In this document: one piece after another, positions 1-8,568 of the stretch
Position numbering within the stretch: position 1 is the first letter of the stretch
How the letters are laid out: every line of letters begins with the position of its first letter
Origin: Bacteroides intestinalis DSM 17393
Lineage (GTDB): Bacteria > Bacteroidota > Bacteroidia > Bacteroidales > Bacteroidaceae
Direction: 5' to 3'
Length of the DNA stretch: 64,000 nt
Assembly: GCF_000172175.1 (NCBI RefSeq)
Contig: NZ_ABJL02000008.1
Coordinates: forward strand, 3,100,001 to 3,164,000
Made by a program: the position numbers and the translations under genes
Notes under the pieces: model-generated
What the model saw: only the letters and a program-made list of their open reading frames with translations
Told to the model about the DNA's origin: nothing
Databases searched by the model: none

Positions 1-192
1 CCTTCCCAGAAGATCCGCCCAGATGATGCCGCCGCTTTGGTGGATCGTGCCGACCACCACCGCATCAAGGTGGTAGGTCAGGGCAATCTTGTATGTACCA
101 CCATCACGGAATACGGTGACGGGCGGCGACTTGCGGCTGCTTTTCCACTCCCCGCATATCCAGTAGAGCGGAAACAAGGTTTCATACTCCAT
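1..192 (-). CDS. DUF3876-like conjugation-associated protein (partial)
   Basis: The minus-strand frame opens with ATG at 192, six bases after the traG stop, and runs off the left edge of the window; only the first 64 codons are visible. The N-terminus reads MEYETLFPLYWICGEWKSS and continues with a conserved-looking stretch around VTVFRDGGTYKIALTY and TIHQSGGIIWADLLGR. This resembles the small DUF3876 proteins that follow traG in Bacteroides conjugative elements; the family function is unknown. The tight spacing to traG suggests translational coupling within the tra operon. Family assignment is from remembered motifs, and the C-terminus cannot be judged. Confidence 0.6.
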   Translation of the reverse strand, partial: MEYETLFPLYWICGEWKSSRKSPPVTVFRDGGTYKIALTYHLDAVVVGTIHQSGGIIWADLLGR

Positions 193-198
193 AAGCAC

Positions 199-691
199 TT
201 ACGGTATTTCATTGTTTTGATTCCGTTTCTTTTCCGCAAGCCTTCGGATAGCCAGTTCGATATTGCCGCCCAGTTCCTTTGTGAGCCCTTCCAGTTCCAC
301 CTTCTCGCTCTCTTCGGTCGAATAGCAAAGGTATTCTTCGAGTGATACCTCCGTGGCGTACACTGTTGACTGCACACCCCCCAACCCAAACCAGACCTCC
401 TTGTATTTGCGTCTTGGATCATTAGACATATTCACCGACAGGATCTGCGCCTTTTCCTTGTCCGTCAGACCCAGCAGGGACTGTATCTGCGAGAACTTGT
501 TAAGATACTTCCTCTGGTCAAGCAAAATCTTGCAGTCGCTGTTGTTCACTATGGACTCCTTCACGATAGGAGAGGAAATGATGTCATCGACTTCCTGCGT
601 CACAACAACCGCCTCTCCGTAAAATTTGCGGACAGTCTTGAACAGGTAGCGGATATAGTCCGCCATCCCTTCTTTGGCAATGGCCTTGCCG
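199..691 (-). CDS. traG: TraG conjugation ATPase, 3' exon (C-terminal part)
   Basis: This is the C-terminal ~164 residues of TraG, the VirB4-like ATPase of the Bacteroides mating apparatus. The frame reads GKAIAKEGMADYIRYLFK and continues through VVTQEVDDIISSPIVKES and NNSDCKILLDQRKYLNKF, which are typical TraG sequences after Walker B; it ends NNEIP-stop at 199. It has no start of its own: the coding sequence emerges from the 3' end of a group II intron near 691/692. Codons upstream of 691 in this frame belong to the intron. After splicing it should join the exon ending near 3090-3096. The exact splice base is uncertain by a few nucleotides. Confidence 0.85.
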
Positions 692-728
692 GGTAGGTCA
701 GAGGCATTACTGCCCCTTTCCCCCCTCA

Positions 729-762
729 GAACCGTACGTGAAAGTTTCCAATCATACGGCTC
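729..762 (-). ncRNA. Group II intron domain V hairpin
   Basis: On the minus strand the 34-nt segment starts GAGCCGTATGAT and ends CACGTACGGTTC. The two ends pair as a stem (GAGCCGTA with the TACGGTTC side) around a bulge and a GAAA-containing loop region. This is the characteristic catalytic hairpin of group II introns. It lies about 36 nt before the predicted 3' splice site, leaving room for the short domain VI. Confidence 0.8.
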
Positions 763-803
763 AAGCAGTGTTAAATTTCTATTTAATAGAAACCAGCTCA
801 TAG

Positions 804-2462
804 TTACATCTTATTAGTTTGAATGACTTTTCTTCTACAACTGTCATGTAGCAGATTATTTACTTTCTTGCCGTTGACTGTTTGTTGGGAAGTTCCCCAA
901 GGATGTTCCTTGTCTATGGGTTTACCACATACGGGACATAAATGGTTCTGTCTTTCCCACATGTACAGCAACGATTTTCTACCGTTGAGCGACTGTAGCA
1001 TCTTGTAAGTCTTGCGCTTTTCAAAATACTCTGTCCATTCGGGGGCAAAGGGATTTGCTTCACCTTTTACCTTGACATATCGGGTAATCTTTGTGTCATA
1101 CAGCCTTTTCAGAGCAATCCTGTCATCAGTCTTGCCTTTCTTGAAGTTTGCCACGAAGCACCAGTTACGGTTCTTTACCCGTGTAAAGTATCGGTCGGCA
1201 ATCCAATATTTGCCTTTCTTGGGGTGTCGTCTTGTAGCCCATTGCCATAACTTTTCAAATATCAGGTAGTCAGCTTTTCTGAATGTGTCAGAAGCCACAC
1301 AATTCTTGTAGTAGTTTACCCAGCCTGTTATCACAGGATTCAAGAGCCTTATAAGTGATTCCTGTTTGCTTCCTTTATTGGAATCGATGATTCCTCGGAT
1401 TTTCTGCATGAATTTCTTCAGGCTCTTTTTGGACGGTTTGATTAGAAGCACTCCTTTGTATTTTCGGATATTGTACCCAAGAAAATCAAATCCGTCATCA
1501 ATATGTGTAATCTTTGTTTTCTCTTCCGACAGGGTTAATCCCCTTTCTTTGAGAAAGTCCACTACTAACGGTTTGATTTCTTCCAAAGCTTCCTTGTTTC
1601 TACCCGTGATGATAAAATCATCCGCATAGCGTACAAGATGTACTTTAGGATAGTAGGTCGTCGTTTTCCTGGTTACAAATTTCTTGTGATACTTCTCTGC
1701 AAGCATAGTTTGCAGTCCGTCCAGTGTCATATTCGCAAGAGTTGGTGAAATGATACCGCCCTGTGGAGTGCCCTCTTCCGTGGGGAATAGCTCCTTGTTG
1801 AAGACGAAACCGCATTTGAGCCATTTCCGCAGCATCACTTTATCCATAGGGATATTGTTCAGCAGCCATTCGTGGCTGATGTGGTCGAAACAACCTTGGA
1901 TGTCACCCTCCATAATCCATTCGGGAGAAGCTTTCTTCGCAAGGACACAAAAACATTGTTCCCTTGCATCTCCGGTACTTCTCTCTTTACGGAAACCGTA
2001 GGAATTACTGTCCGCAGTTGTTTCCGATACAGGTTCCAACGCAAGCAGGTATAATGCCTGCATAGCCCTGTCTTTCATTGTCGGGATACCTAAAGGACGT
2101 AATTTCCCGTTACTCTTTTTGATATTGACCCTTTTTAACGGCTGGGGCTTGTAGCCTCTTCTTTTCAGTTCACCGATAGCCTTGAATCTGGCATTGGGAG
2201 TTGACCATTTCACCTTGTCAACGCCTGCGGTGTCACTGCCACTGTTTGATGTAACACGCTTTACGGCTAAAGCCTTAGCGTAAAACGAATGCGTCAGCAC
2301 CCACTGCAAGGATTTCACCCTGCCGTGTTTGCCCGCCTTTTGAGCTTTTACAATACGTGCTTGTAGCTTATTAACCGCTATCACACACTTGTTCCAGTCT
2401 ATGCTTTCCCAAGTGCTCCATTTACGGTCAGTAGATGCACACGATGTTTTAATTTCGTTCAT
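804..2462 (-). CDS. ltrA: Group II intron-encoded reverse transcriptase/maturase with HNH domain
   Basis: This multifunctional intron protein helps the intron splice and copies it into DNA at new sites. The start is placed at the ATG at 2462 because AAAGGAG lies about nine bases upstream; an in-frame ATG at 2507 is less likely. From the N-terminus it has an RT N-terminal region, RT fingers with RPLGIPTMKDRAMQAL, a GTPQGGIISPTLANM motif, the catalytic VRYADDFII, the maturase domain (GWVNYYKN region), and a C-terminal HNH nuclease with CPVCGKPID and a later LLHDSCRRK. All key motifs are intact at ~552 aa, a normal length for the class. It lies wholly inside the intron and should be transcribed with traG. 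Confidence 0.93.
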   Translation of the reverse strand: MNEIKTSCASTDRKWSTWESIDWNKCVIAVNKLQARIVKAQKAGKHGRVKSLQWVLTHSFYAKALAVKRVTSNSGSDTAGVDKVKWSTPNARFKAIGELKRRGYKPQPLKRVNIKKSNGKLRPLGIPTMKDRAMQALYLLALEPVSETTADSNSYGFRKERSTGDAREQCFCVLAKKASPEWIMEGDIQGCFDHISHEWLLNNIPMDKVMLRKWLKCGFVFNKELFPTEEGTPQGGIISPTLANMTLDGLQTMLAEKYHKKFVTRKTTTYYPKVHLVRYADDFIITGRNKEALEEIKPLVVDFLKERGLTLSEEKTKITHIDDGFDFLGYNIRKYKGVLLIKPSKKSLKKFMQKIRGIIDSNKGSKQESLIRLLNPVITGWVNYYKNCVASDTFRKADYLIFEKLWQWATRRHPKKGKYWIADRYFTRVKNRNWCFVANFKKGKTDDRIALKRLYDTKITRYVKVKGEANPFAPEWTEYFEKRKTYKMLQSLNGRKSLLYMWERQNHLCPVCGKPIDKEHPWGTSQQTVNGKKVNNLLHDSCRRKVIQTNKM

Positions 2463-3091
2463 TTGCTTTTCTCCTTTAATAAGTTCTATAAGTTTCTTGT
2501 AAAACATCCACCATGCGGAAGTCTGCCCACTTTCGTGTGAGGTGATGTTTCAACCTCTATCCGTCCCATTACAGAACGGCATTCGCTTTCTCCGCATTCC
2601 TCTGCCCGCACTCCATTCGGCTTCACTTACGGTCTGCTTACCTGCTGTTACACAGGAGAAGTACGGGTTTACCATGTTTCTTGTATATGACAAACGAATG
2701 GGTTAGAATCCGTCTATCCGCCGGCAGTCGTTATGTCCGTGTAACCTTAGCATGGAGAAGGTTAACCGACTGCATCCCTTTTGGGTTAGAGCCCAGTATC
2801 ATTAGCAGCTCATTCGAAGTTACGACGTTTATCAACGGTTCACATTACGTTATTCATACCATTCAGCCTGGCTCCCCTGTCGTTCGATACTAACGGCAGT
2901 TGTCATCCCCTCACGGTTCAGACTTCTCCTTTCGGAAGGGCTTCATTGTTGGTTCTGTTACCGCACGGGTTCATTGCTTAATACCGCACGTTCCCATAGG
3001 CTACTGTTGACGGAACAACAGGTTCAATCGTTCTATTCCCAACTCGTGGAATGAAAGTTGAACAATCATATACAAGACTTACATGTCACAG

Positions 3092-5113
3092 CCACGCTTC
3101 CTCTATGATGATCATCTTGCGTACCCCTTTCAGACGACGCATCTTGTTGATAAACAACTCCATAATAATAATAGTCGTCACCGGAAAAAGAATGGGGTGA
3201 TCTTTGATCTGATCAATTTCGAAGACGATAAACCGCTTACCGAGCAAGTCAAGCTGCTTGTCGGAGTTAAGCAGAAAATCATATTCTCCACCACGGTAAT
3301 AAGGCTCCAGCACGTTCAGGAACCCCGCAAGGTCGAAATCCTTTTCCCGGACTTCTTTCTCTTCCAGTATCCTCCGGTAGTCCGTTTTCACGAACTCGTA
3401 GAAGGTGTTGAACGAGGGAACGATGCTTTCATCCTCCTTGATGCGCCTGATATACAGGGACACCGCATTGGACAGAGCCACTTCTTCCGAACGTGTCGCC
3501 GGTTCATTGTCCTTTTTCCAGAGTGTGAGGATTAGTGTCTTGATACTCTCACGCTTCTCAATATCGAAAACTTTATCATCCGTGAAAAAAGGGTTGAACG
3601 CTATCGGGTTTTCGTCCGTATAAGTGAAATAGATACCGTCCTTTCCACCGCTCTTCTGGTGTATCAGCGAGCAAAGCCCCTGGTAACTGTTTCCCGTGTC
3701 GATCAATACCACGTGCGTGCCCTGTTCATAATATTGCCTCGCCAAATGATTCATAAAGAATGACTTGCCGCTTCCCGAACCGCCCAATACGAATTTGTTG
3801 CGGTTGGTGGTTACGCCACGTTTCATCGGCAGGTCGGAGATGTCCACGTGCAGCGGTTTTCCGCTGATACGGTCTGACATCTTCAGTCCGAAAGGTGAAA
3901 CGGAGCTGCGGTAGTTCGTTTCTTCCACCCAGAAGCAGAGAGCCTGTTCGATGAACGTGTAGAAGCTCTCCTCTGCCGGAAAGTCAGCGCCGTTCCCCGG
4001 TATCGCCGCCCAGTACAGCGTGGCGGCGTCCACCGTATTATGGCGTGGCTTGCATTCCATCATAGCGATCTGGCTGCCCACGTCATTACGCATATTCTTC
4101 ACCTCCATAGGATTGTCCGTCCATGCGATGATGTTGCAATGGGCACGCACCGAGGTAAGCCCGAACGAATGTGCGTCATTCAGGTACAGATCGATCCACT
4201 CTTTGTTAATCTGGTTACTCCGTGAGTACTTCGAGAGCGACTGCATGTTGCGTGCGTTCTTCTCAAAACGTTGCAGGTTCTCGCCGCTGTCATCCAGAAA
4301 GATATACTGGTTGTACAGGTGATTGCACGAGAGCAGCAGGCCTACCGGACTGGCGAATGACAGCTTGCAGTCGCTTTTGTCCGTCGATAGCCTTTCATAC
4401 CGGCAGTCCGTACCCACCTTGCTGGGCAACGCATCCAGTTCCGAGAGCGTATGTACCGAAACGTGCTTGTCACCGACACGCAGGCCGTCATCTCCGAGTT
4501 CGATGTCTTCCAGTGCAGTGGTATTTTCCATTGACAGACAGAAATATTTCTCCACCAGTCCGGCCTTATTCTCCGTGCCGGTAATCTCATCACCGACGAG
4601 CCGTCTTAGGTGTACCAGCCCTGTATCGTTCACGATACGGGCGAATTGCCCCACCGTATCCAGAAAATGGGCGGTGGTATCCTTGTCCACCTCCTTGGGG
4701 ATGATGAATCCCCTGCACAGCGAAGAGAAGCTGCTCTGCATCCTCATGCGCTCTTTCGTCGTTTTGGTCAGGTACAGATAGCATTTATGGTTCAAGAAAG
4801 GACGCTCGTTGAAGTGCATCTCGTAGCTTCGGGAAAGGAAACTTAGATTCTCCTTGTCCGTCTGGCTGCGGTAATCCTCCCGGATAAACCAATCCTGCTT
4901 ATGTACCACCGTATAATTGGGCAATACCTTGATTGCCTTTGCCCATGCCGCATGGATAGCCTCGTATTCAGCTGCCGTCACCGTGAAGAGTTCGGGCAGA
5001 TCCACCTCAAAGACGGCGGTGATGTCCGCATCTTTGGAGATGATACAGTCCGCTTCGACGGCGAGAAGCGGAAACTTGCTTTCCAATGTGGCAGCCTTTA
5101 GTGTGTTACGCAT
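3092..5113 (-). CDS. traG: TraG conjugation ATPase, 5' exon (N-terminal part)
   Basis: N-terminal ~674 residues of TraG, the VirB4-like ATPase that powers assembly of, or transfer through, the mating channel. It starts MRNTLKAATLESKFPLLAVE, the usual TraG start, overlapping the end of traF by 16 bases. A Walker A motif GGSGSGKSFFMNH lies around residue 440. The coding sequence reaches Walker B, KMIIIEEAW, just before the intron; reading on without splicing adds one codon and hits TGA at 3086-3088. With the 3' exon (199-691) the protein would be ~835-840 aa, normal for the family. Without splicing the product lacks everything after Walker B and should be non-functional, so conjugation probably depends on intron splicing. 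Confidence 0.9.
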
Positions 5114-5439
5114 ACGTTCTTCTTTTTAATCGTGAATAGTTTCCGGGGACTGATCCGGTTGATCAGGTAGCGGGGGTGCTGTTTCCTGGCCAGCAGCTTC
5201 ATCAGTCCGTGTTCCCCGAACTTGCCGTTCAGATGGAAAGTCAGCCGGACCAATACGGATGCGGATATTACGCCGAAAGCAATGCAGAACCACTGGTTCA
5301 CGCCGGCCATATAAAGAATAACAAACAGCACGAACAGAGCCAGCAGCCCACCGACGAAAATAAAAAGATATTGAGCCTTGAGTCCCTTGAACTCCGCACT
5401 CTCGCCGATTCCCTTGTTCAGTTCATAATTCATATACAT
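5098..5439 (-). CDS. traF: TraF family conjugation membrane protein (DUF4133)
   Basis: A 113-aa protein with the DUF4133 pattern: a short cytoplasmic N-terminus (NKGIGESAEFKGLKAQY), two transmembrane segments (about residues 25-45 and 50-65), then a basic C-terminal part (GEHGLMKLLARKQHPRYL). By size and position beside traE and traG it corresponds to a VirB3-like inner membrane component of the Bacteroides mating apparatus. Its 3' end overlaps traG, supporting co-translation. The first codons MYMNYELNKG offer two starts (5439 or 5433). Confidence 0.85.
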   Translation of the reverse strand: MYMNYELNKGIGESAEFKGLKAQYLFIFVGGLLALFVLFVILYMAGVNQWFCIAFGVISASVLVRLTFHLNGKFGEHGLMKLLARKQHPRYLINRISPRKLFTIKKKNVCVTH

Positions 5440-5464
5440 TATTATATATAGGTGAATCCGGTTC

Positions 5465-5764
5465 TTAGAGAAAGAATGAACGAAGAATAGTGGCAGCCAC
5501 GATTAAAAAGATACACGCACCAAACCAGCTCGCCGCCGTTTTCGAGGTATCCGGATCGCCGGAGCTGAACTTGTTGTACACCTTAATCCCGCCGACCAGA
5601 CCTACCACAGCTCCGATCGCGTAGCACAATTTCGTTCCCGGATCGAAGTAGCTTGTGACCATTTTCGTCGCTTCCGTGATACCGGCCGATCCATTTCCTT
5701 GCGCATAGAGCGAGCCTGTGGCGATTAACATAACCGCCACGAACACAAGTTGTTTCGTATTCAT
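5465..5764 (-). CDS. traE: TraE family conjugation protein (DUF4134), VirB2-like
   Basis: The start is placed at 5764 (MNTKQLVFVAVMLIA), because from there the protein begins with a clean signal peptide ending near SLYAQG; the frame is open further upstream but that part looks non-coding. The mature ~77-residue protein has two hydrophobic segments (LCYAIGAVVGLVGGIKVY and WFGACIFLIVAATILRSF) separated by a short polar loop. That is the layout of the DUF4134 family, which is placed like a VirB2 pilin or channel subunit. It sits between traD and traF in the usual tra order, 25 bp upstream of traF. Confidence 0.85.
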   Translation of the reverse strand: MNTKQLVFVAVMLIATGSLYAQGNGSAGITEATKMVTSYFDPGTKLCYAIGAVVGLVGGIKVYNKFSSGDPDTSKTAASWFGACIFLIVAATILRSFFL

Positions 5765-5909
5765 AAAATAATTGAATTTGAATGTGGGCACGACAGATGG
5801 AAAAGTCCGCCGTCCCCCGTTGTTAATTAAATTTGTTTGGGTTTCTTCTCGTGAAAAATGAATAGACAAGCTATCCGTAATCTCTTTCCTTCATGTACGT
5901 TTTACTTCG

Positions 5910-6632
5910 TTAAACAATATCATTTATGGAGAAAGTGTCCGGTATGGTTTCTGTCGCCGCTTCGCTGTCCGGGCTATTCCGTCTGCGGCATGCCGCAAGA
6001 TGCAGCTCTATCAGCGAGTCGATACGTTCCTCACGCTCCGCATCGCCGAAGGTCAGCTTGTCGAACATCGGCGTGTTGCGCAGTTCAGCCAGTGTCTTTC
6101 CGGCCTGAAGCTTTTCCTCTTCACTGGCCGCTTCACCGCTGACCGTCACACGCACCGCCAGTCCCATATCCTCGAAGCGGATGCCCGTGGCTTGCGGCGT
6201 GCATCCCGGCAGGCATCTGTCCTGCTCGTCATCGTCTATCCGAGGATTGTCATCCGCCGGTTCTCCCCGGAACTCCAACGGGACATCCATATCTTCCATC
6301 AGTTCAAGATCTTCCGGCAGCGGACCCCCTTCGGCAAACAGCTTGTCCAGTTCCTCGGCAGAAACTATTTTCGGGTACTTTTCCTTCTCCGGTACAAAAA
6401 TACCTGCTTCGCTTACAGATTTTTCGTTTTCAATTTTTTCGGGCGTTTGTGGCGTGGAGTGGCTAAGGGAAAATGTACTTTTGCCTAAAATCTCGCTCAC
6501 GTCCACCGTCATCCGGGTAAGGATCTGCCCGGCTTTTTCCGCTCTCTTCCTCCGACTGTTCCGCTCGTGGAAGAGGTAGGCGGCTATCCATAACAGATAG
6601 CTACCGATAAGTAAGAATAAGATTGCTGACAT
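5910..6632 (-). CDS. traD: TraD-like conjugation protein (DUF4122)
   Basis: A 240-aa protein with one N-terminal membrane segment (ILFLLIGSYLLWIAAYLF) followed by a basic stretch and a long acidic, probably disordered cytoplasmic region (EELDKLFAEGGPLPEDLELM). It matches DUF4122/TraD of Bacteroides elements in architecture and in its place between the DUF3408 gene and traE. Its biochemical role is not established. It begins 12 bp after the upstream gene, in the tra operon. Confidence 0.75.
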   Translation of the reverse strand: MSAILFLLIGSYLLWIAAYLFHERNSRRKRAEKAGQILTRMTVDVSEILGKSTFSLSHSTPQTPEKIENEKSVSEAGIFVPEKEKYPKIVSAEELDKLFAEGGPLPEDLELMEDMDVPLEFRGEPADDNPRIDDDEQDRCLPGCTPQATGIRFEDMGLAVRVTVSGEAASEEEKLQAGKTLAELRNTPMFDKLTFGDAEREERIDSLIELHLAACRRRNSPDSEAATETIPDTFSINDIV

Positions 6633-6644
6633 GGTTTCCGGGGT

Positions 6645-7007
6645 TTAAAACAGTTCGGTACTTCGTTTTCTGTATTCCTTCGTGATCTCGTCCTGATAGG
6701 CGGCAAAGTGCTGTTCCAGCACATTGTCCACATAGCTGAAAATGGACATCTCGTTGTTCCCGATTGTCTGGACGATCCTCTGAATCCGTTCATGAAACTC
6801 CTTACGAAGATAGATTGTCTTGCCAAGCCGTGCGCAGACCGGTGACTCGTGGATGAACAGACGGACATATCCGCTCTCTTCACCGGACTGTCCCTTATTC
6901 CCGGCTGCTTGCGCCTGCCCGTCCGCCGGCCGGCCTTCCTTGAACGAGGCGACTATGGAGTTCTCGTCAATGTCCGTCAGGTTTATTTTTTTCCGTTCGT
7001 TTCCCAT
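6645..7007 (-). CDS. DUF3408 protein (TraB/TraC-like)
   Basis: A 120-aa protein of the DUF3408 family, which regularly follows the ParA-like traA in Bacteroides conjugative elements. The N-terminal ~45 residues are polar and low complexity; the C-terminal half (VCARLGKTIYLRKEFHERIQ ... NEMSIFSYVDNVLEQHF) has the pattern of a ribbon-helix-helix-like DNA-binding unit. It lies 3 bp after traA and 12 bp before traD. DNA binding or partition with TraA is a reasonable inference but not shown by the sequence alone. Confidence 0.75.
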   Translation of the reverse strand: MGNERKKINLTDIDENSIVASFKEGRPADGQAQAAGNKGQSGEESGYVRLFIHESPVCARLGKTIYLRKEFHERIQRIVQTIGNNEMSIFSYVDNVLEQHFAAYQDEITKEYRKRSTELF

Positions 7008-7010
7008 AGC

Positions 7011-7769
7011 CTACTTCCTGATAATGGACAACAGCTCTTCCGTAATCTCTTTCAGGTTGCTGCCTTTGACCAGCGTACCGTCTGCGGGGAACAGCGTGGA
7101 ACGGAACAATGCCCTATGTCCCCCTGTCAGCTCACGGCGGAACCGTTTGCTGTCCGGCAGGAAGGTCTTCAGCACTTTCAGTCCCAGCTCGCCGATCACC
7201 TGTTCATACACTTTGTACAGTTCCGATTTCTCCCGGCCGTCCACCATGTTCCACAGCAGGTACAGCCCTTTGATATTCGTCTTGCCCGTAGCGATCAGCG
7301 TGTCATTCAGCCGGCTCGCAAAGCGGAGTGTGCTTTCCATCACCACCCTGTCAGCGGCAATGGGGGAAAAGACATAGTCCATGTTCACCAGCGTGTTCAA
7401 CACGCCCGTACTGTTTACCGTGCCCGGCAAGTCGAAGAACACGATGTCTGTTTCCGGCATCTTTTCCAGCAGTTCGTCCGCTTTCGTGACAGCGTCCTCA
7501 GCCGTACTCTCCGCTATCGGATAGGCTTTCTTCCTTATCCGTTGCAGTTGTCTGTACGCCATCAGCTTGTAATGCTCGTCCTCCATGACCGTTTTCAGGT
7601 CACGTTTTCTCATCTCGGCAATGCTGTGTTGCGGGTAGTCGCAATCCACCACCGCCACATTCATCCCTTTCACATAGTGCAGGTAACTTGCCACCAGCAC
7701 GGTCAGCGTTGTTTTTCCCGCTCCGCCTTTTTGCGTGGAAAAGGCGATAAAGAGTGTTTCTTTTTCCAT
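7011..7769 (-). CDS. traA: ParA-type ATPase, TraA
   Basis: A 252-aa ParA/MinD-family ATPase at the head of the tra operon. The deviant Walker A reads STQKGGAGKTTLTVLVASYL, followed by VVDCDYPQHSIAEMRKRD and, near residue 110, a Walker B-like DIVFFDLPGTVNST. Such proteins bind DNA non-specifically in an ATP-dependent way and partition or position cargo; in Bacteroides elements TraA opens the tra operon. It is transcribed away from mobA, so the 800-bp gap 7770-8568 should hold its promoter. Confidence 0.85.
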   Translation of the reverse strand: MEKETLFIAFSTQKGGAGKTTLTVLVASYLHYVKGMNVAVVDCDYPQHSIAEMRKRDLKTVMEDEHYKLMAYRQLQRIRKKAYPIAESTAEDAVTKADELLEKMPETDIVFFDLPGTVNSTGVLNTLVNMDYVFSPIAADRVVMESTLRFASRLNDTLIATGKTNIKGLYLLWNMVDGREKSELYKVYEQVIGELGLKVLKTFLPDSKRFRRELTGGHRALFRSTLFPADGTLVKGSNLKEITEELLSIIRK

Positions 7770-7859
7770 GATGCAGTTTGTTTACAAATGATACTTTTGA
7801 ATCAACGCCGCAAATAAAGAAGGAAAAAGAAGGGAAATTCATGGTTTGGGAACGGCGGG

Positions 7860-8140
7860 GTTCAAGTGGCCGGCTCCTGACGTGGAATGGCTGACTGAAC
7901 AGCCAACCGACCGAAGTATTGTCCGTCTGATTGGCCGACCGACGGTCTGACCATACATGACACAATCCGGCGGACTGCATAGCCTGTCGGACAAACAGGA
8001 AGATAATCGGTTGCCTAATCATCCCGCCGGACAGACAGCCTTTTATCCGCTTGGTTGGCTGGTCAGCCAGCCGACCGCACCAACGTTGCAACGGCTGACC
8101 GTCTGGTTGGTTATCTGACCGGTTGGTCATTCAGTCCGTC
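7860..8140. repeat. Low-complexity word-repeat region between traA and mobA
   Basis: This stretch reuses a small set of words on both strands: GGTTGG/CCAACC, CCGACC, GGCTGACC, GTCTGACC and GGTTGGTCA occur repeatedly, with many short inverted pairs. The strongest is GGTTGGCTGG (8053-8062) and CCAGCCGACC (8067-8076), which pair with one G-T wobble around a TCAG loop. No convincing coding frame is present. The position next to mob genes suggests protein binding or strand-folding in the transfer region, but the function is unknown. Confidence 0.5.
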
Positions 8141-8262
8141 ATTACGCATCCCATTCAGGCACATCCTCAACCGCTGATTCAGCCATCATCGGCCGCCCGT
8201 TTTTCCTCCTGTTCCACCCGTGTGCACAAGTGGCTTCCATTTGGCATAATGTGGCTAATGTT

Positions 8263-8299
8263 AGTGATATACAACTGATTATATCACTTCCTAACTTTG
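8263..8299 (+). promoter_or_regulatory. Candidate mob promoter with operator-like inverted repeat
   Basis: A perfect 9-bp inverted repeat, AGTGATATA (8263-8271) and TATATCACT (8280-8288), lies immediately upstream of TAACTTTG (8292-8299), which fits the Bacteroides -7 box TAnnTTTG on the plus strand. No good -33 box is seen because the inverted repeat occupies that place, so a regulator bound there would overlap the promoter. It would give the mob operon a leader of about 260 nt. Confidence 0.45.
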
Positions 8300-8479
8300 C
8301 GCCATCCAACCGGGAATGGGCAGTTTGCCTTCCGTCGGTCACCAATCCCCGCTTTCCCCGAAAGCGCTCTTTCCTCTCCAAAGAGGAAAGATTTATGTTC
8401 GCCAGAACATAGCAAGCTGTGTTTTTTGCAGCACCACTCCGTTTTGCAGCAAAAAACGCTTGCCCTTGCAGGGGGGCTG

Positions 8480-8547
8480 CAATTTGCTCCGAAGTCGCAA
8501 ATTGTGGGAGGGGGAGCTGACGGAGGCAATTCCACCCGGTGGAATTG
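8480..8547 (+). other. Candidate oriT / mobA control region
   Basis: Two perfect inverted repeats lie just upstream of mobA: CAATTTGC (8480-8487) with GCAAATTG (8497-8504), and a 10-bp pair CAATTCCACC/GGTGGAATTG around a single C at 8527-8547. An inverted repeat upstream of the relaxosome genes followed by a G-rich strand (GTGGGAGGGGGAG after 8504) is the usual appearance of an oriT. The second palindrome ends 21 bp before the mobA ATG and could instead be a MobA operator. The nick site cannot be placed. Confidence 0.45.
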
Positions 8548-8568
8548 TACCACATAAAAAACGTATAT

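Larger units (their letters stand above)
692..3095 (-). mobile_element. Group II intron interrupting traG
   Basis: About 2.4 kb separates the two halves of traG exactly after the Walker B motif (IIIEEAW). It carries a group II intron-encoded reverse transcriptase (804-2462) and, near its 3' end, a clear domain V (729-762). A domain VI-like stretch follows and the 3' end reads TGACCTACC. The 5' end is either GTGGC at 3095 or GTGAC at 3089; both choices keep traG in frame with a 3' junction after 692, giving an A-G or a W-L-G junction where relatives have W-K. About 580 nt of non-coding 5' RNA (domains I-III) precede the protein gene, as expected for a bacterial group II intron. The intron lies on the same strand as traG, so splicing could restore the mRNA. 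Confidence 0.85.

Noticed and set aside
804..2462. Second DGR or retron reverse transcriptase
   Set aside because: It has the QGG..SP motif, maturase and HNH domains and lies next to a domain V hairpin, so it is a group II intron protein.
5765..5869. N-terminal extension of the TraE frame
   Set aside because: The extra 35 residues have no conserved pattern and would bury the signal peptide; the internal ATG at 5764 gives the standard TraE start.
8300..8540. CRISPR-like or tandem array before mobA
   Set aside because: Words such as TTTTGCAGCA recur, but there is no regular repeat-spacer structure and no cas gene in the window.
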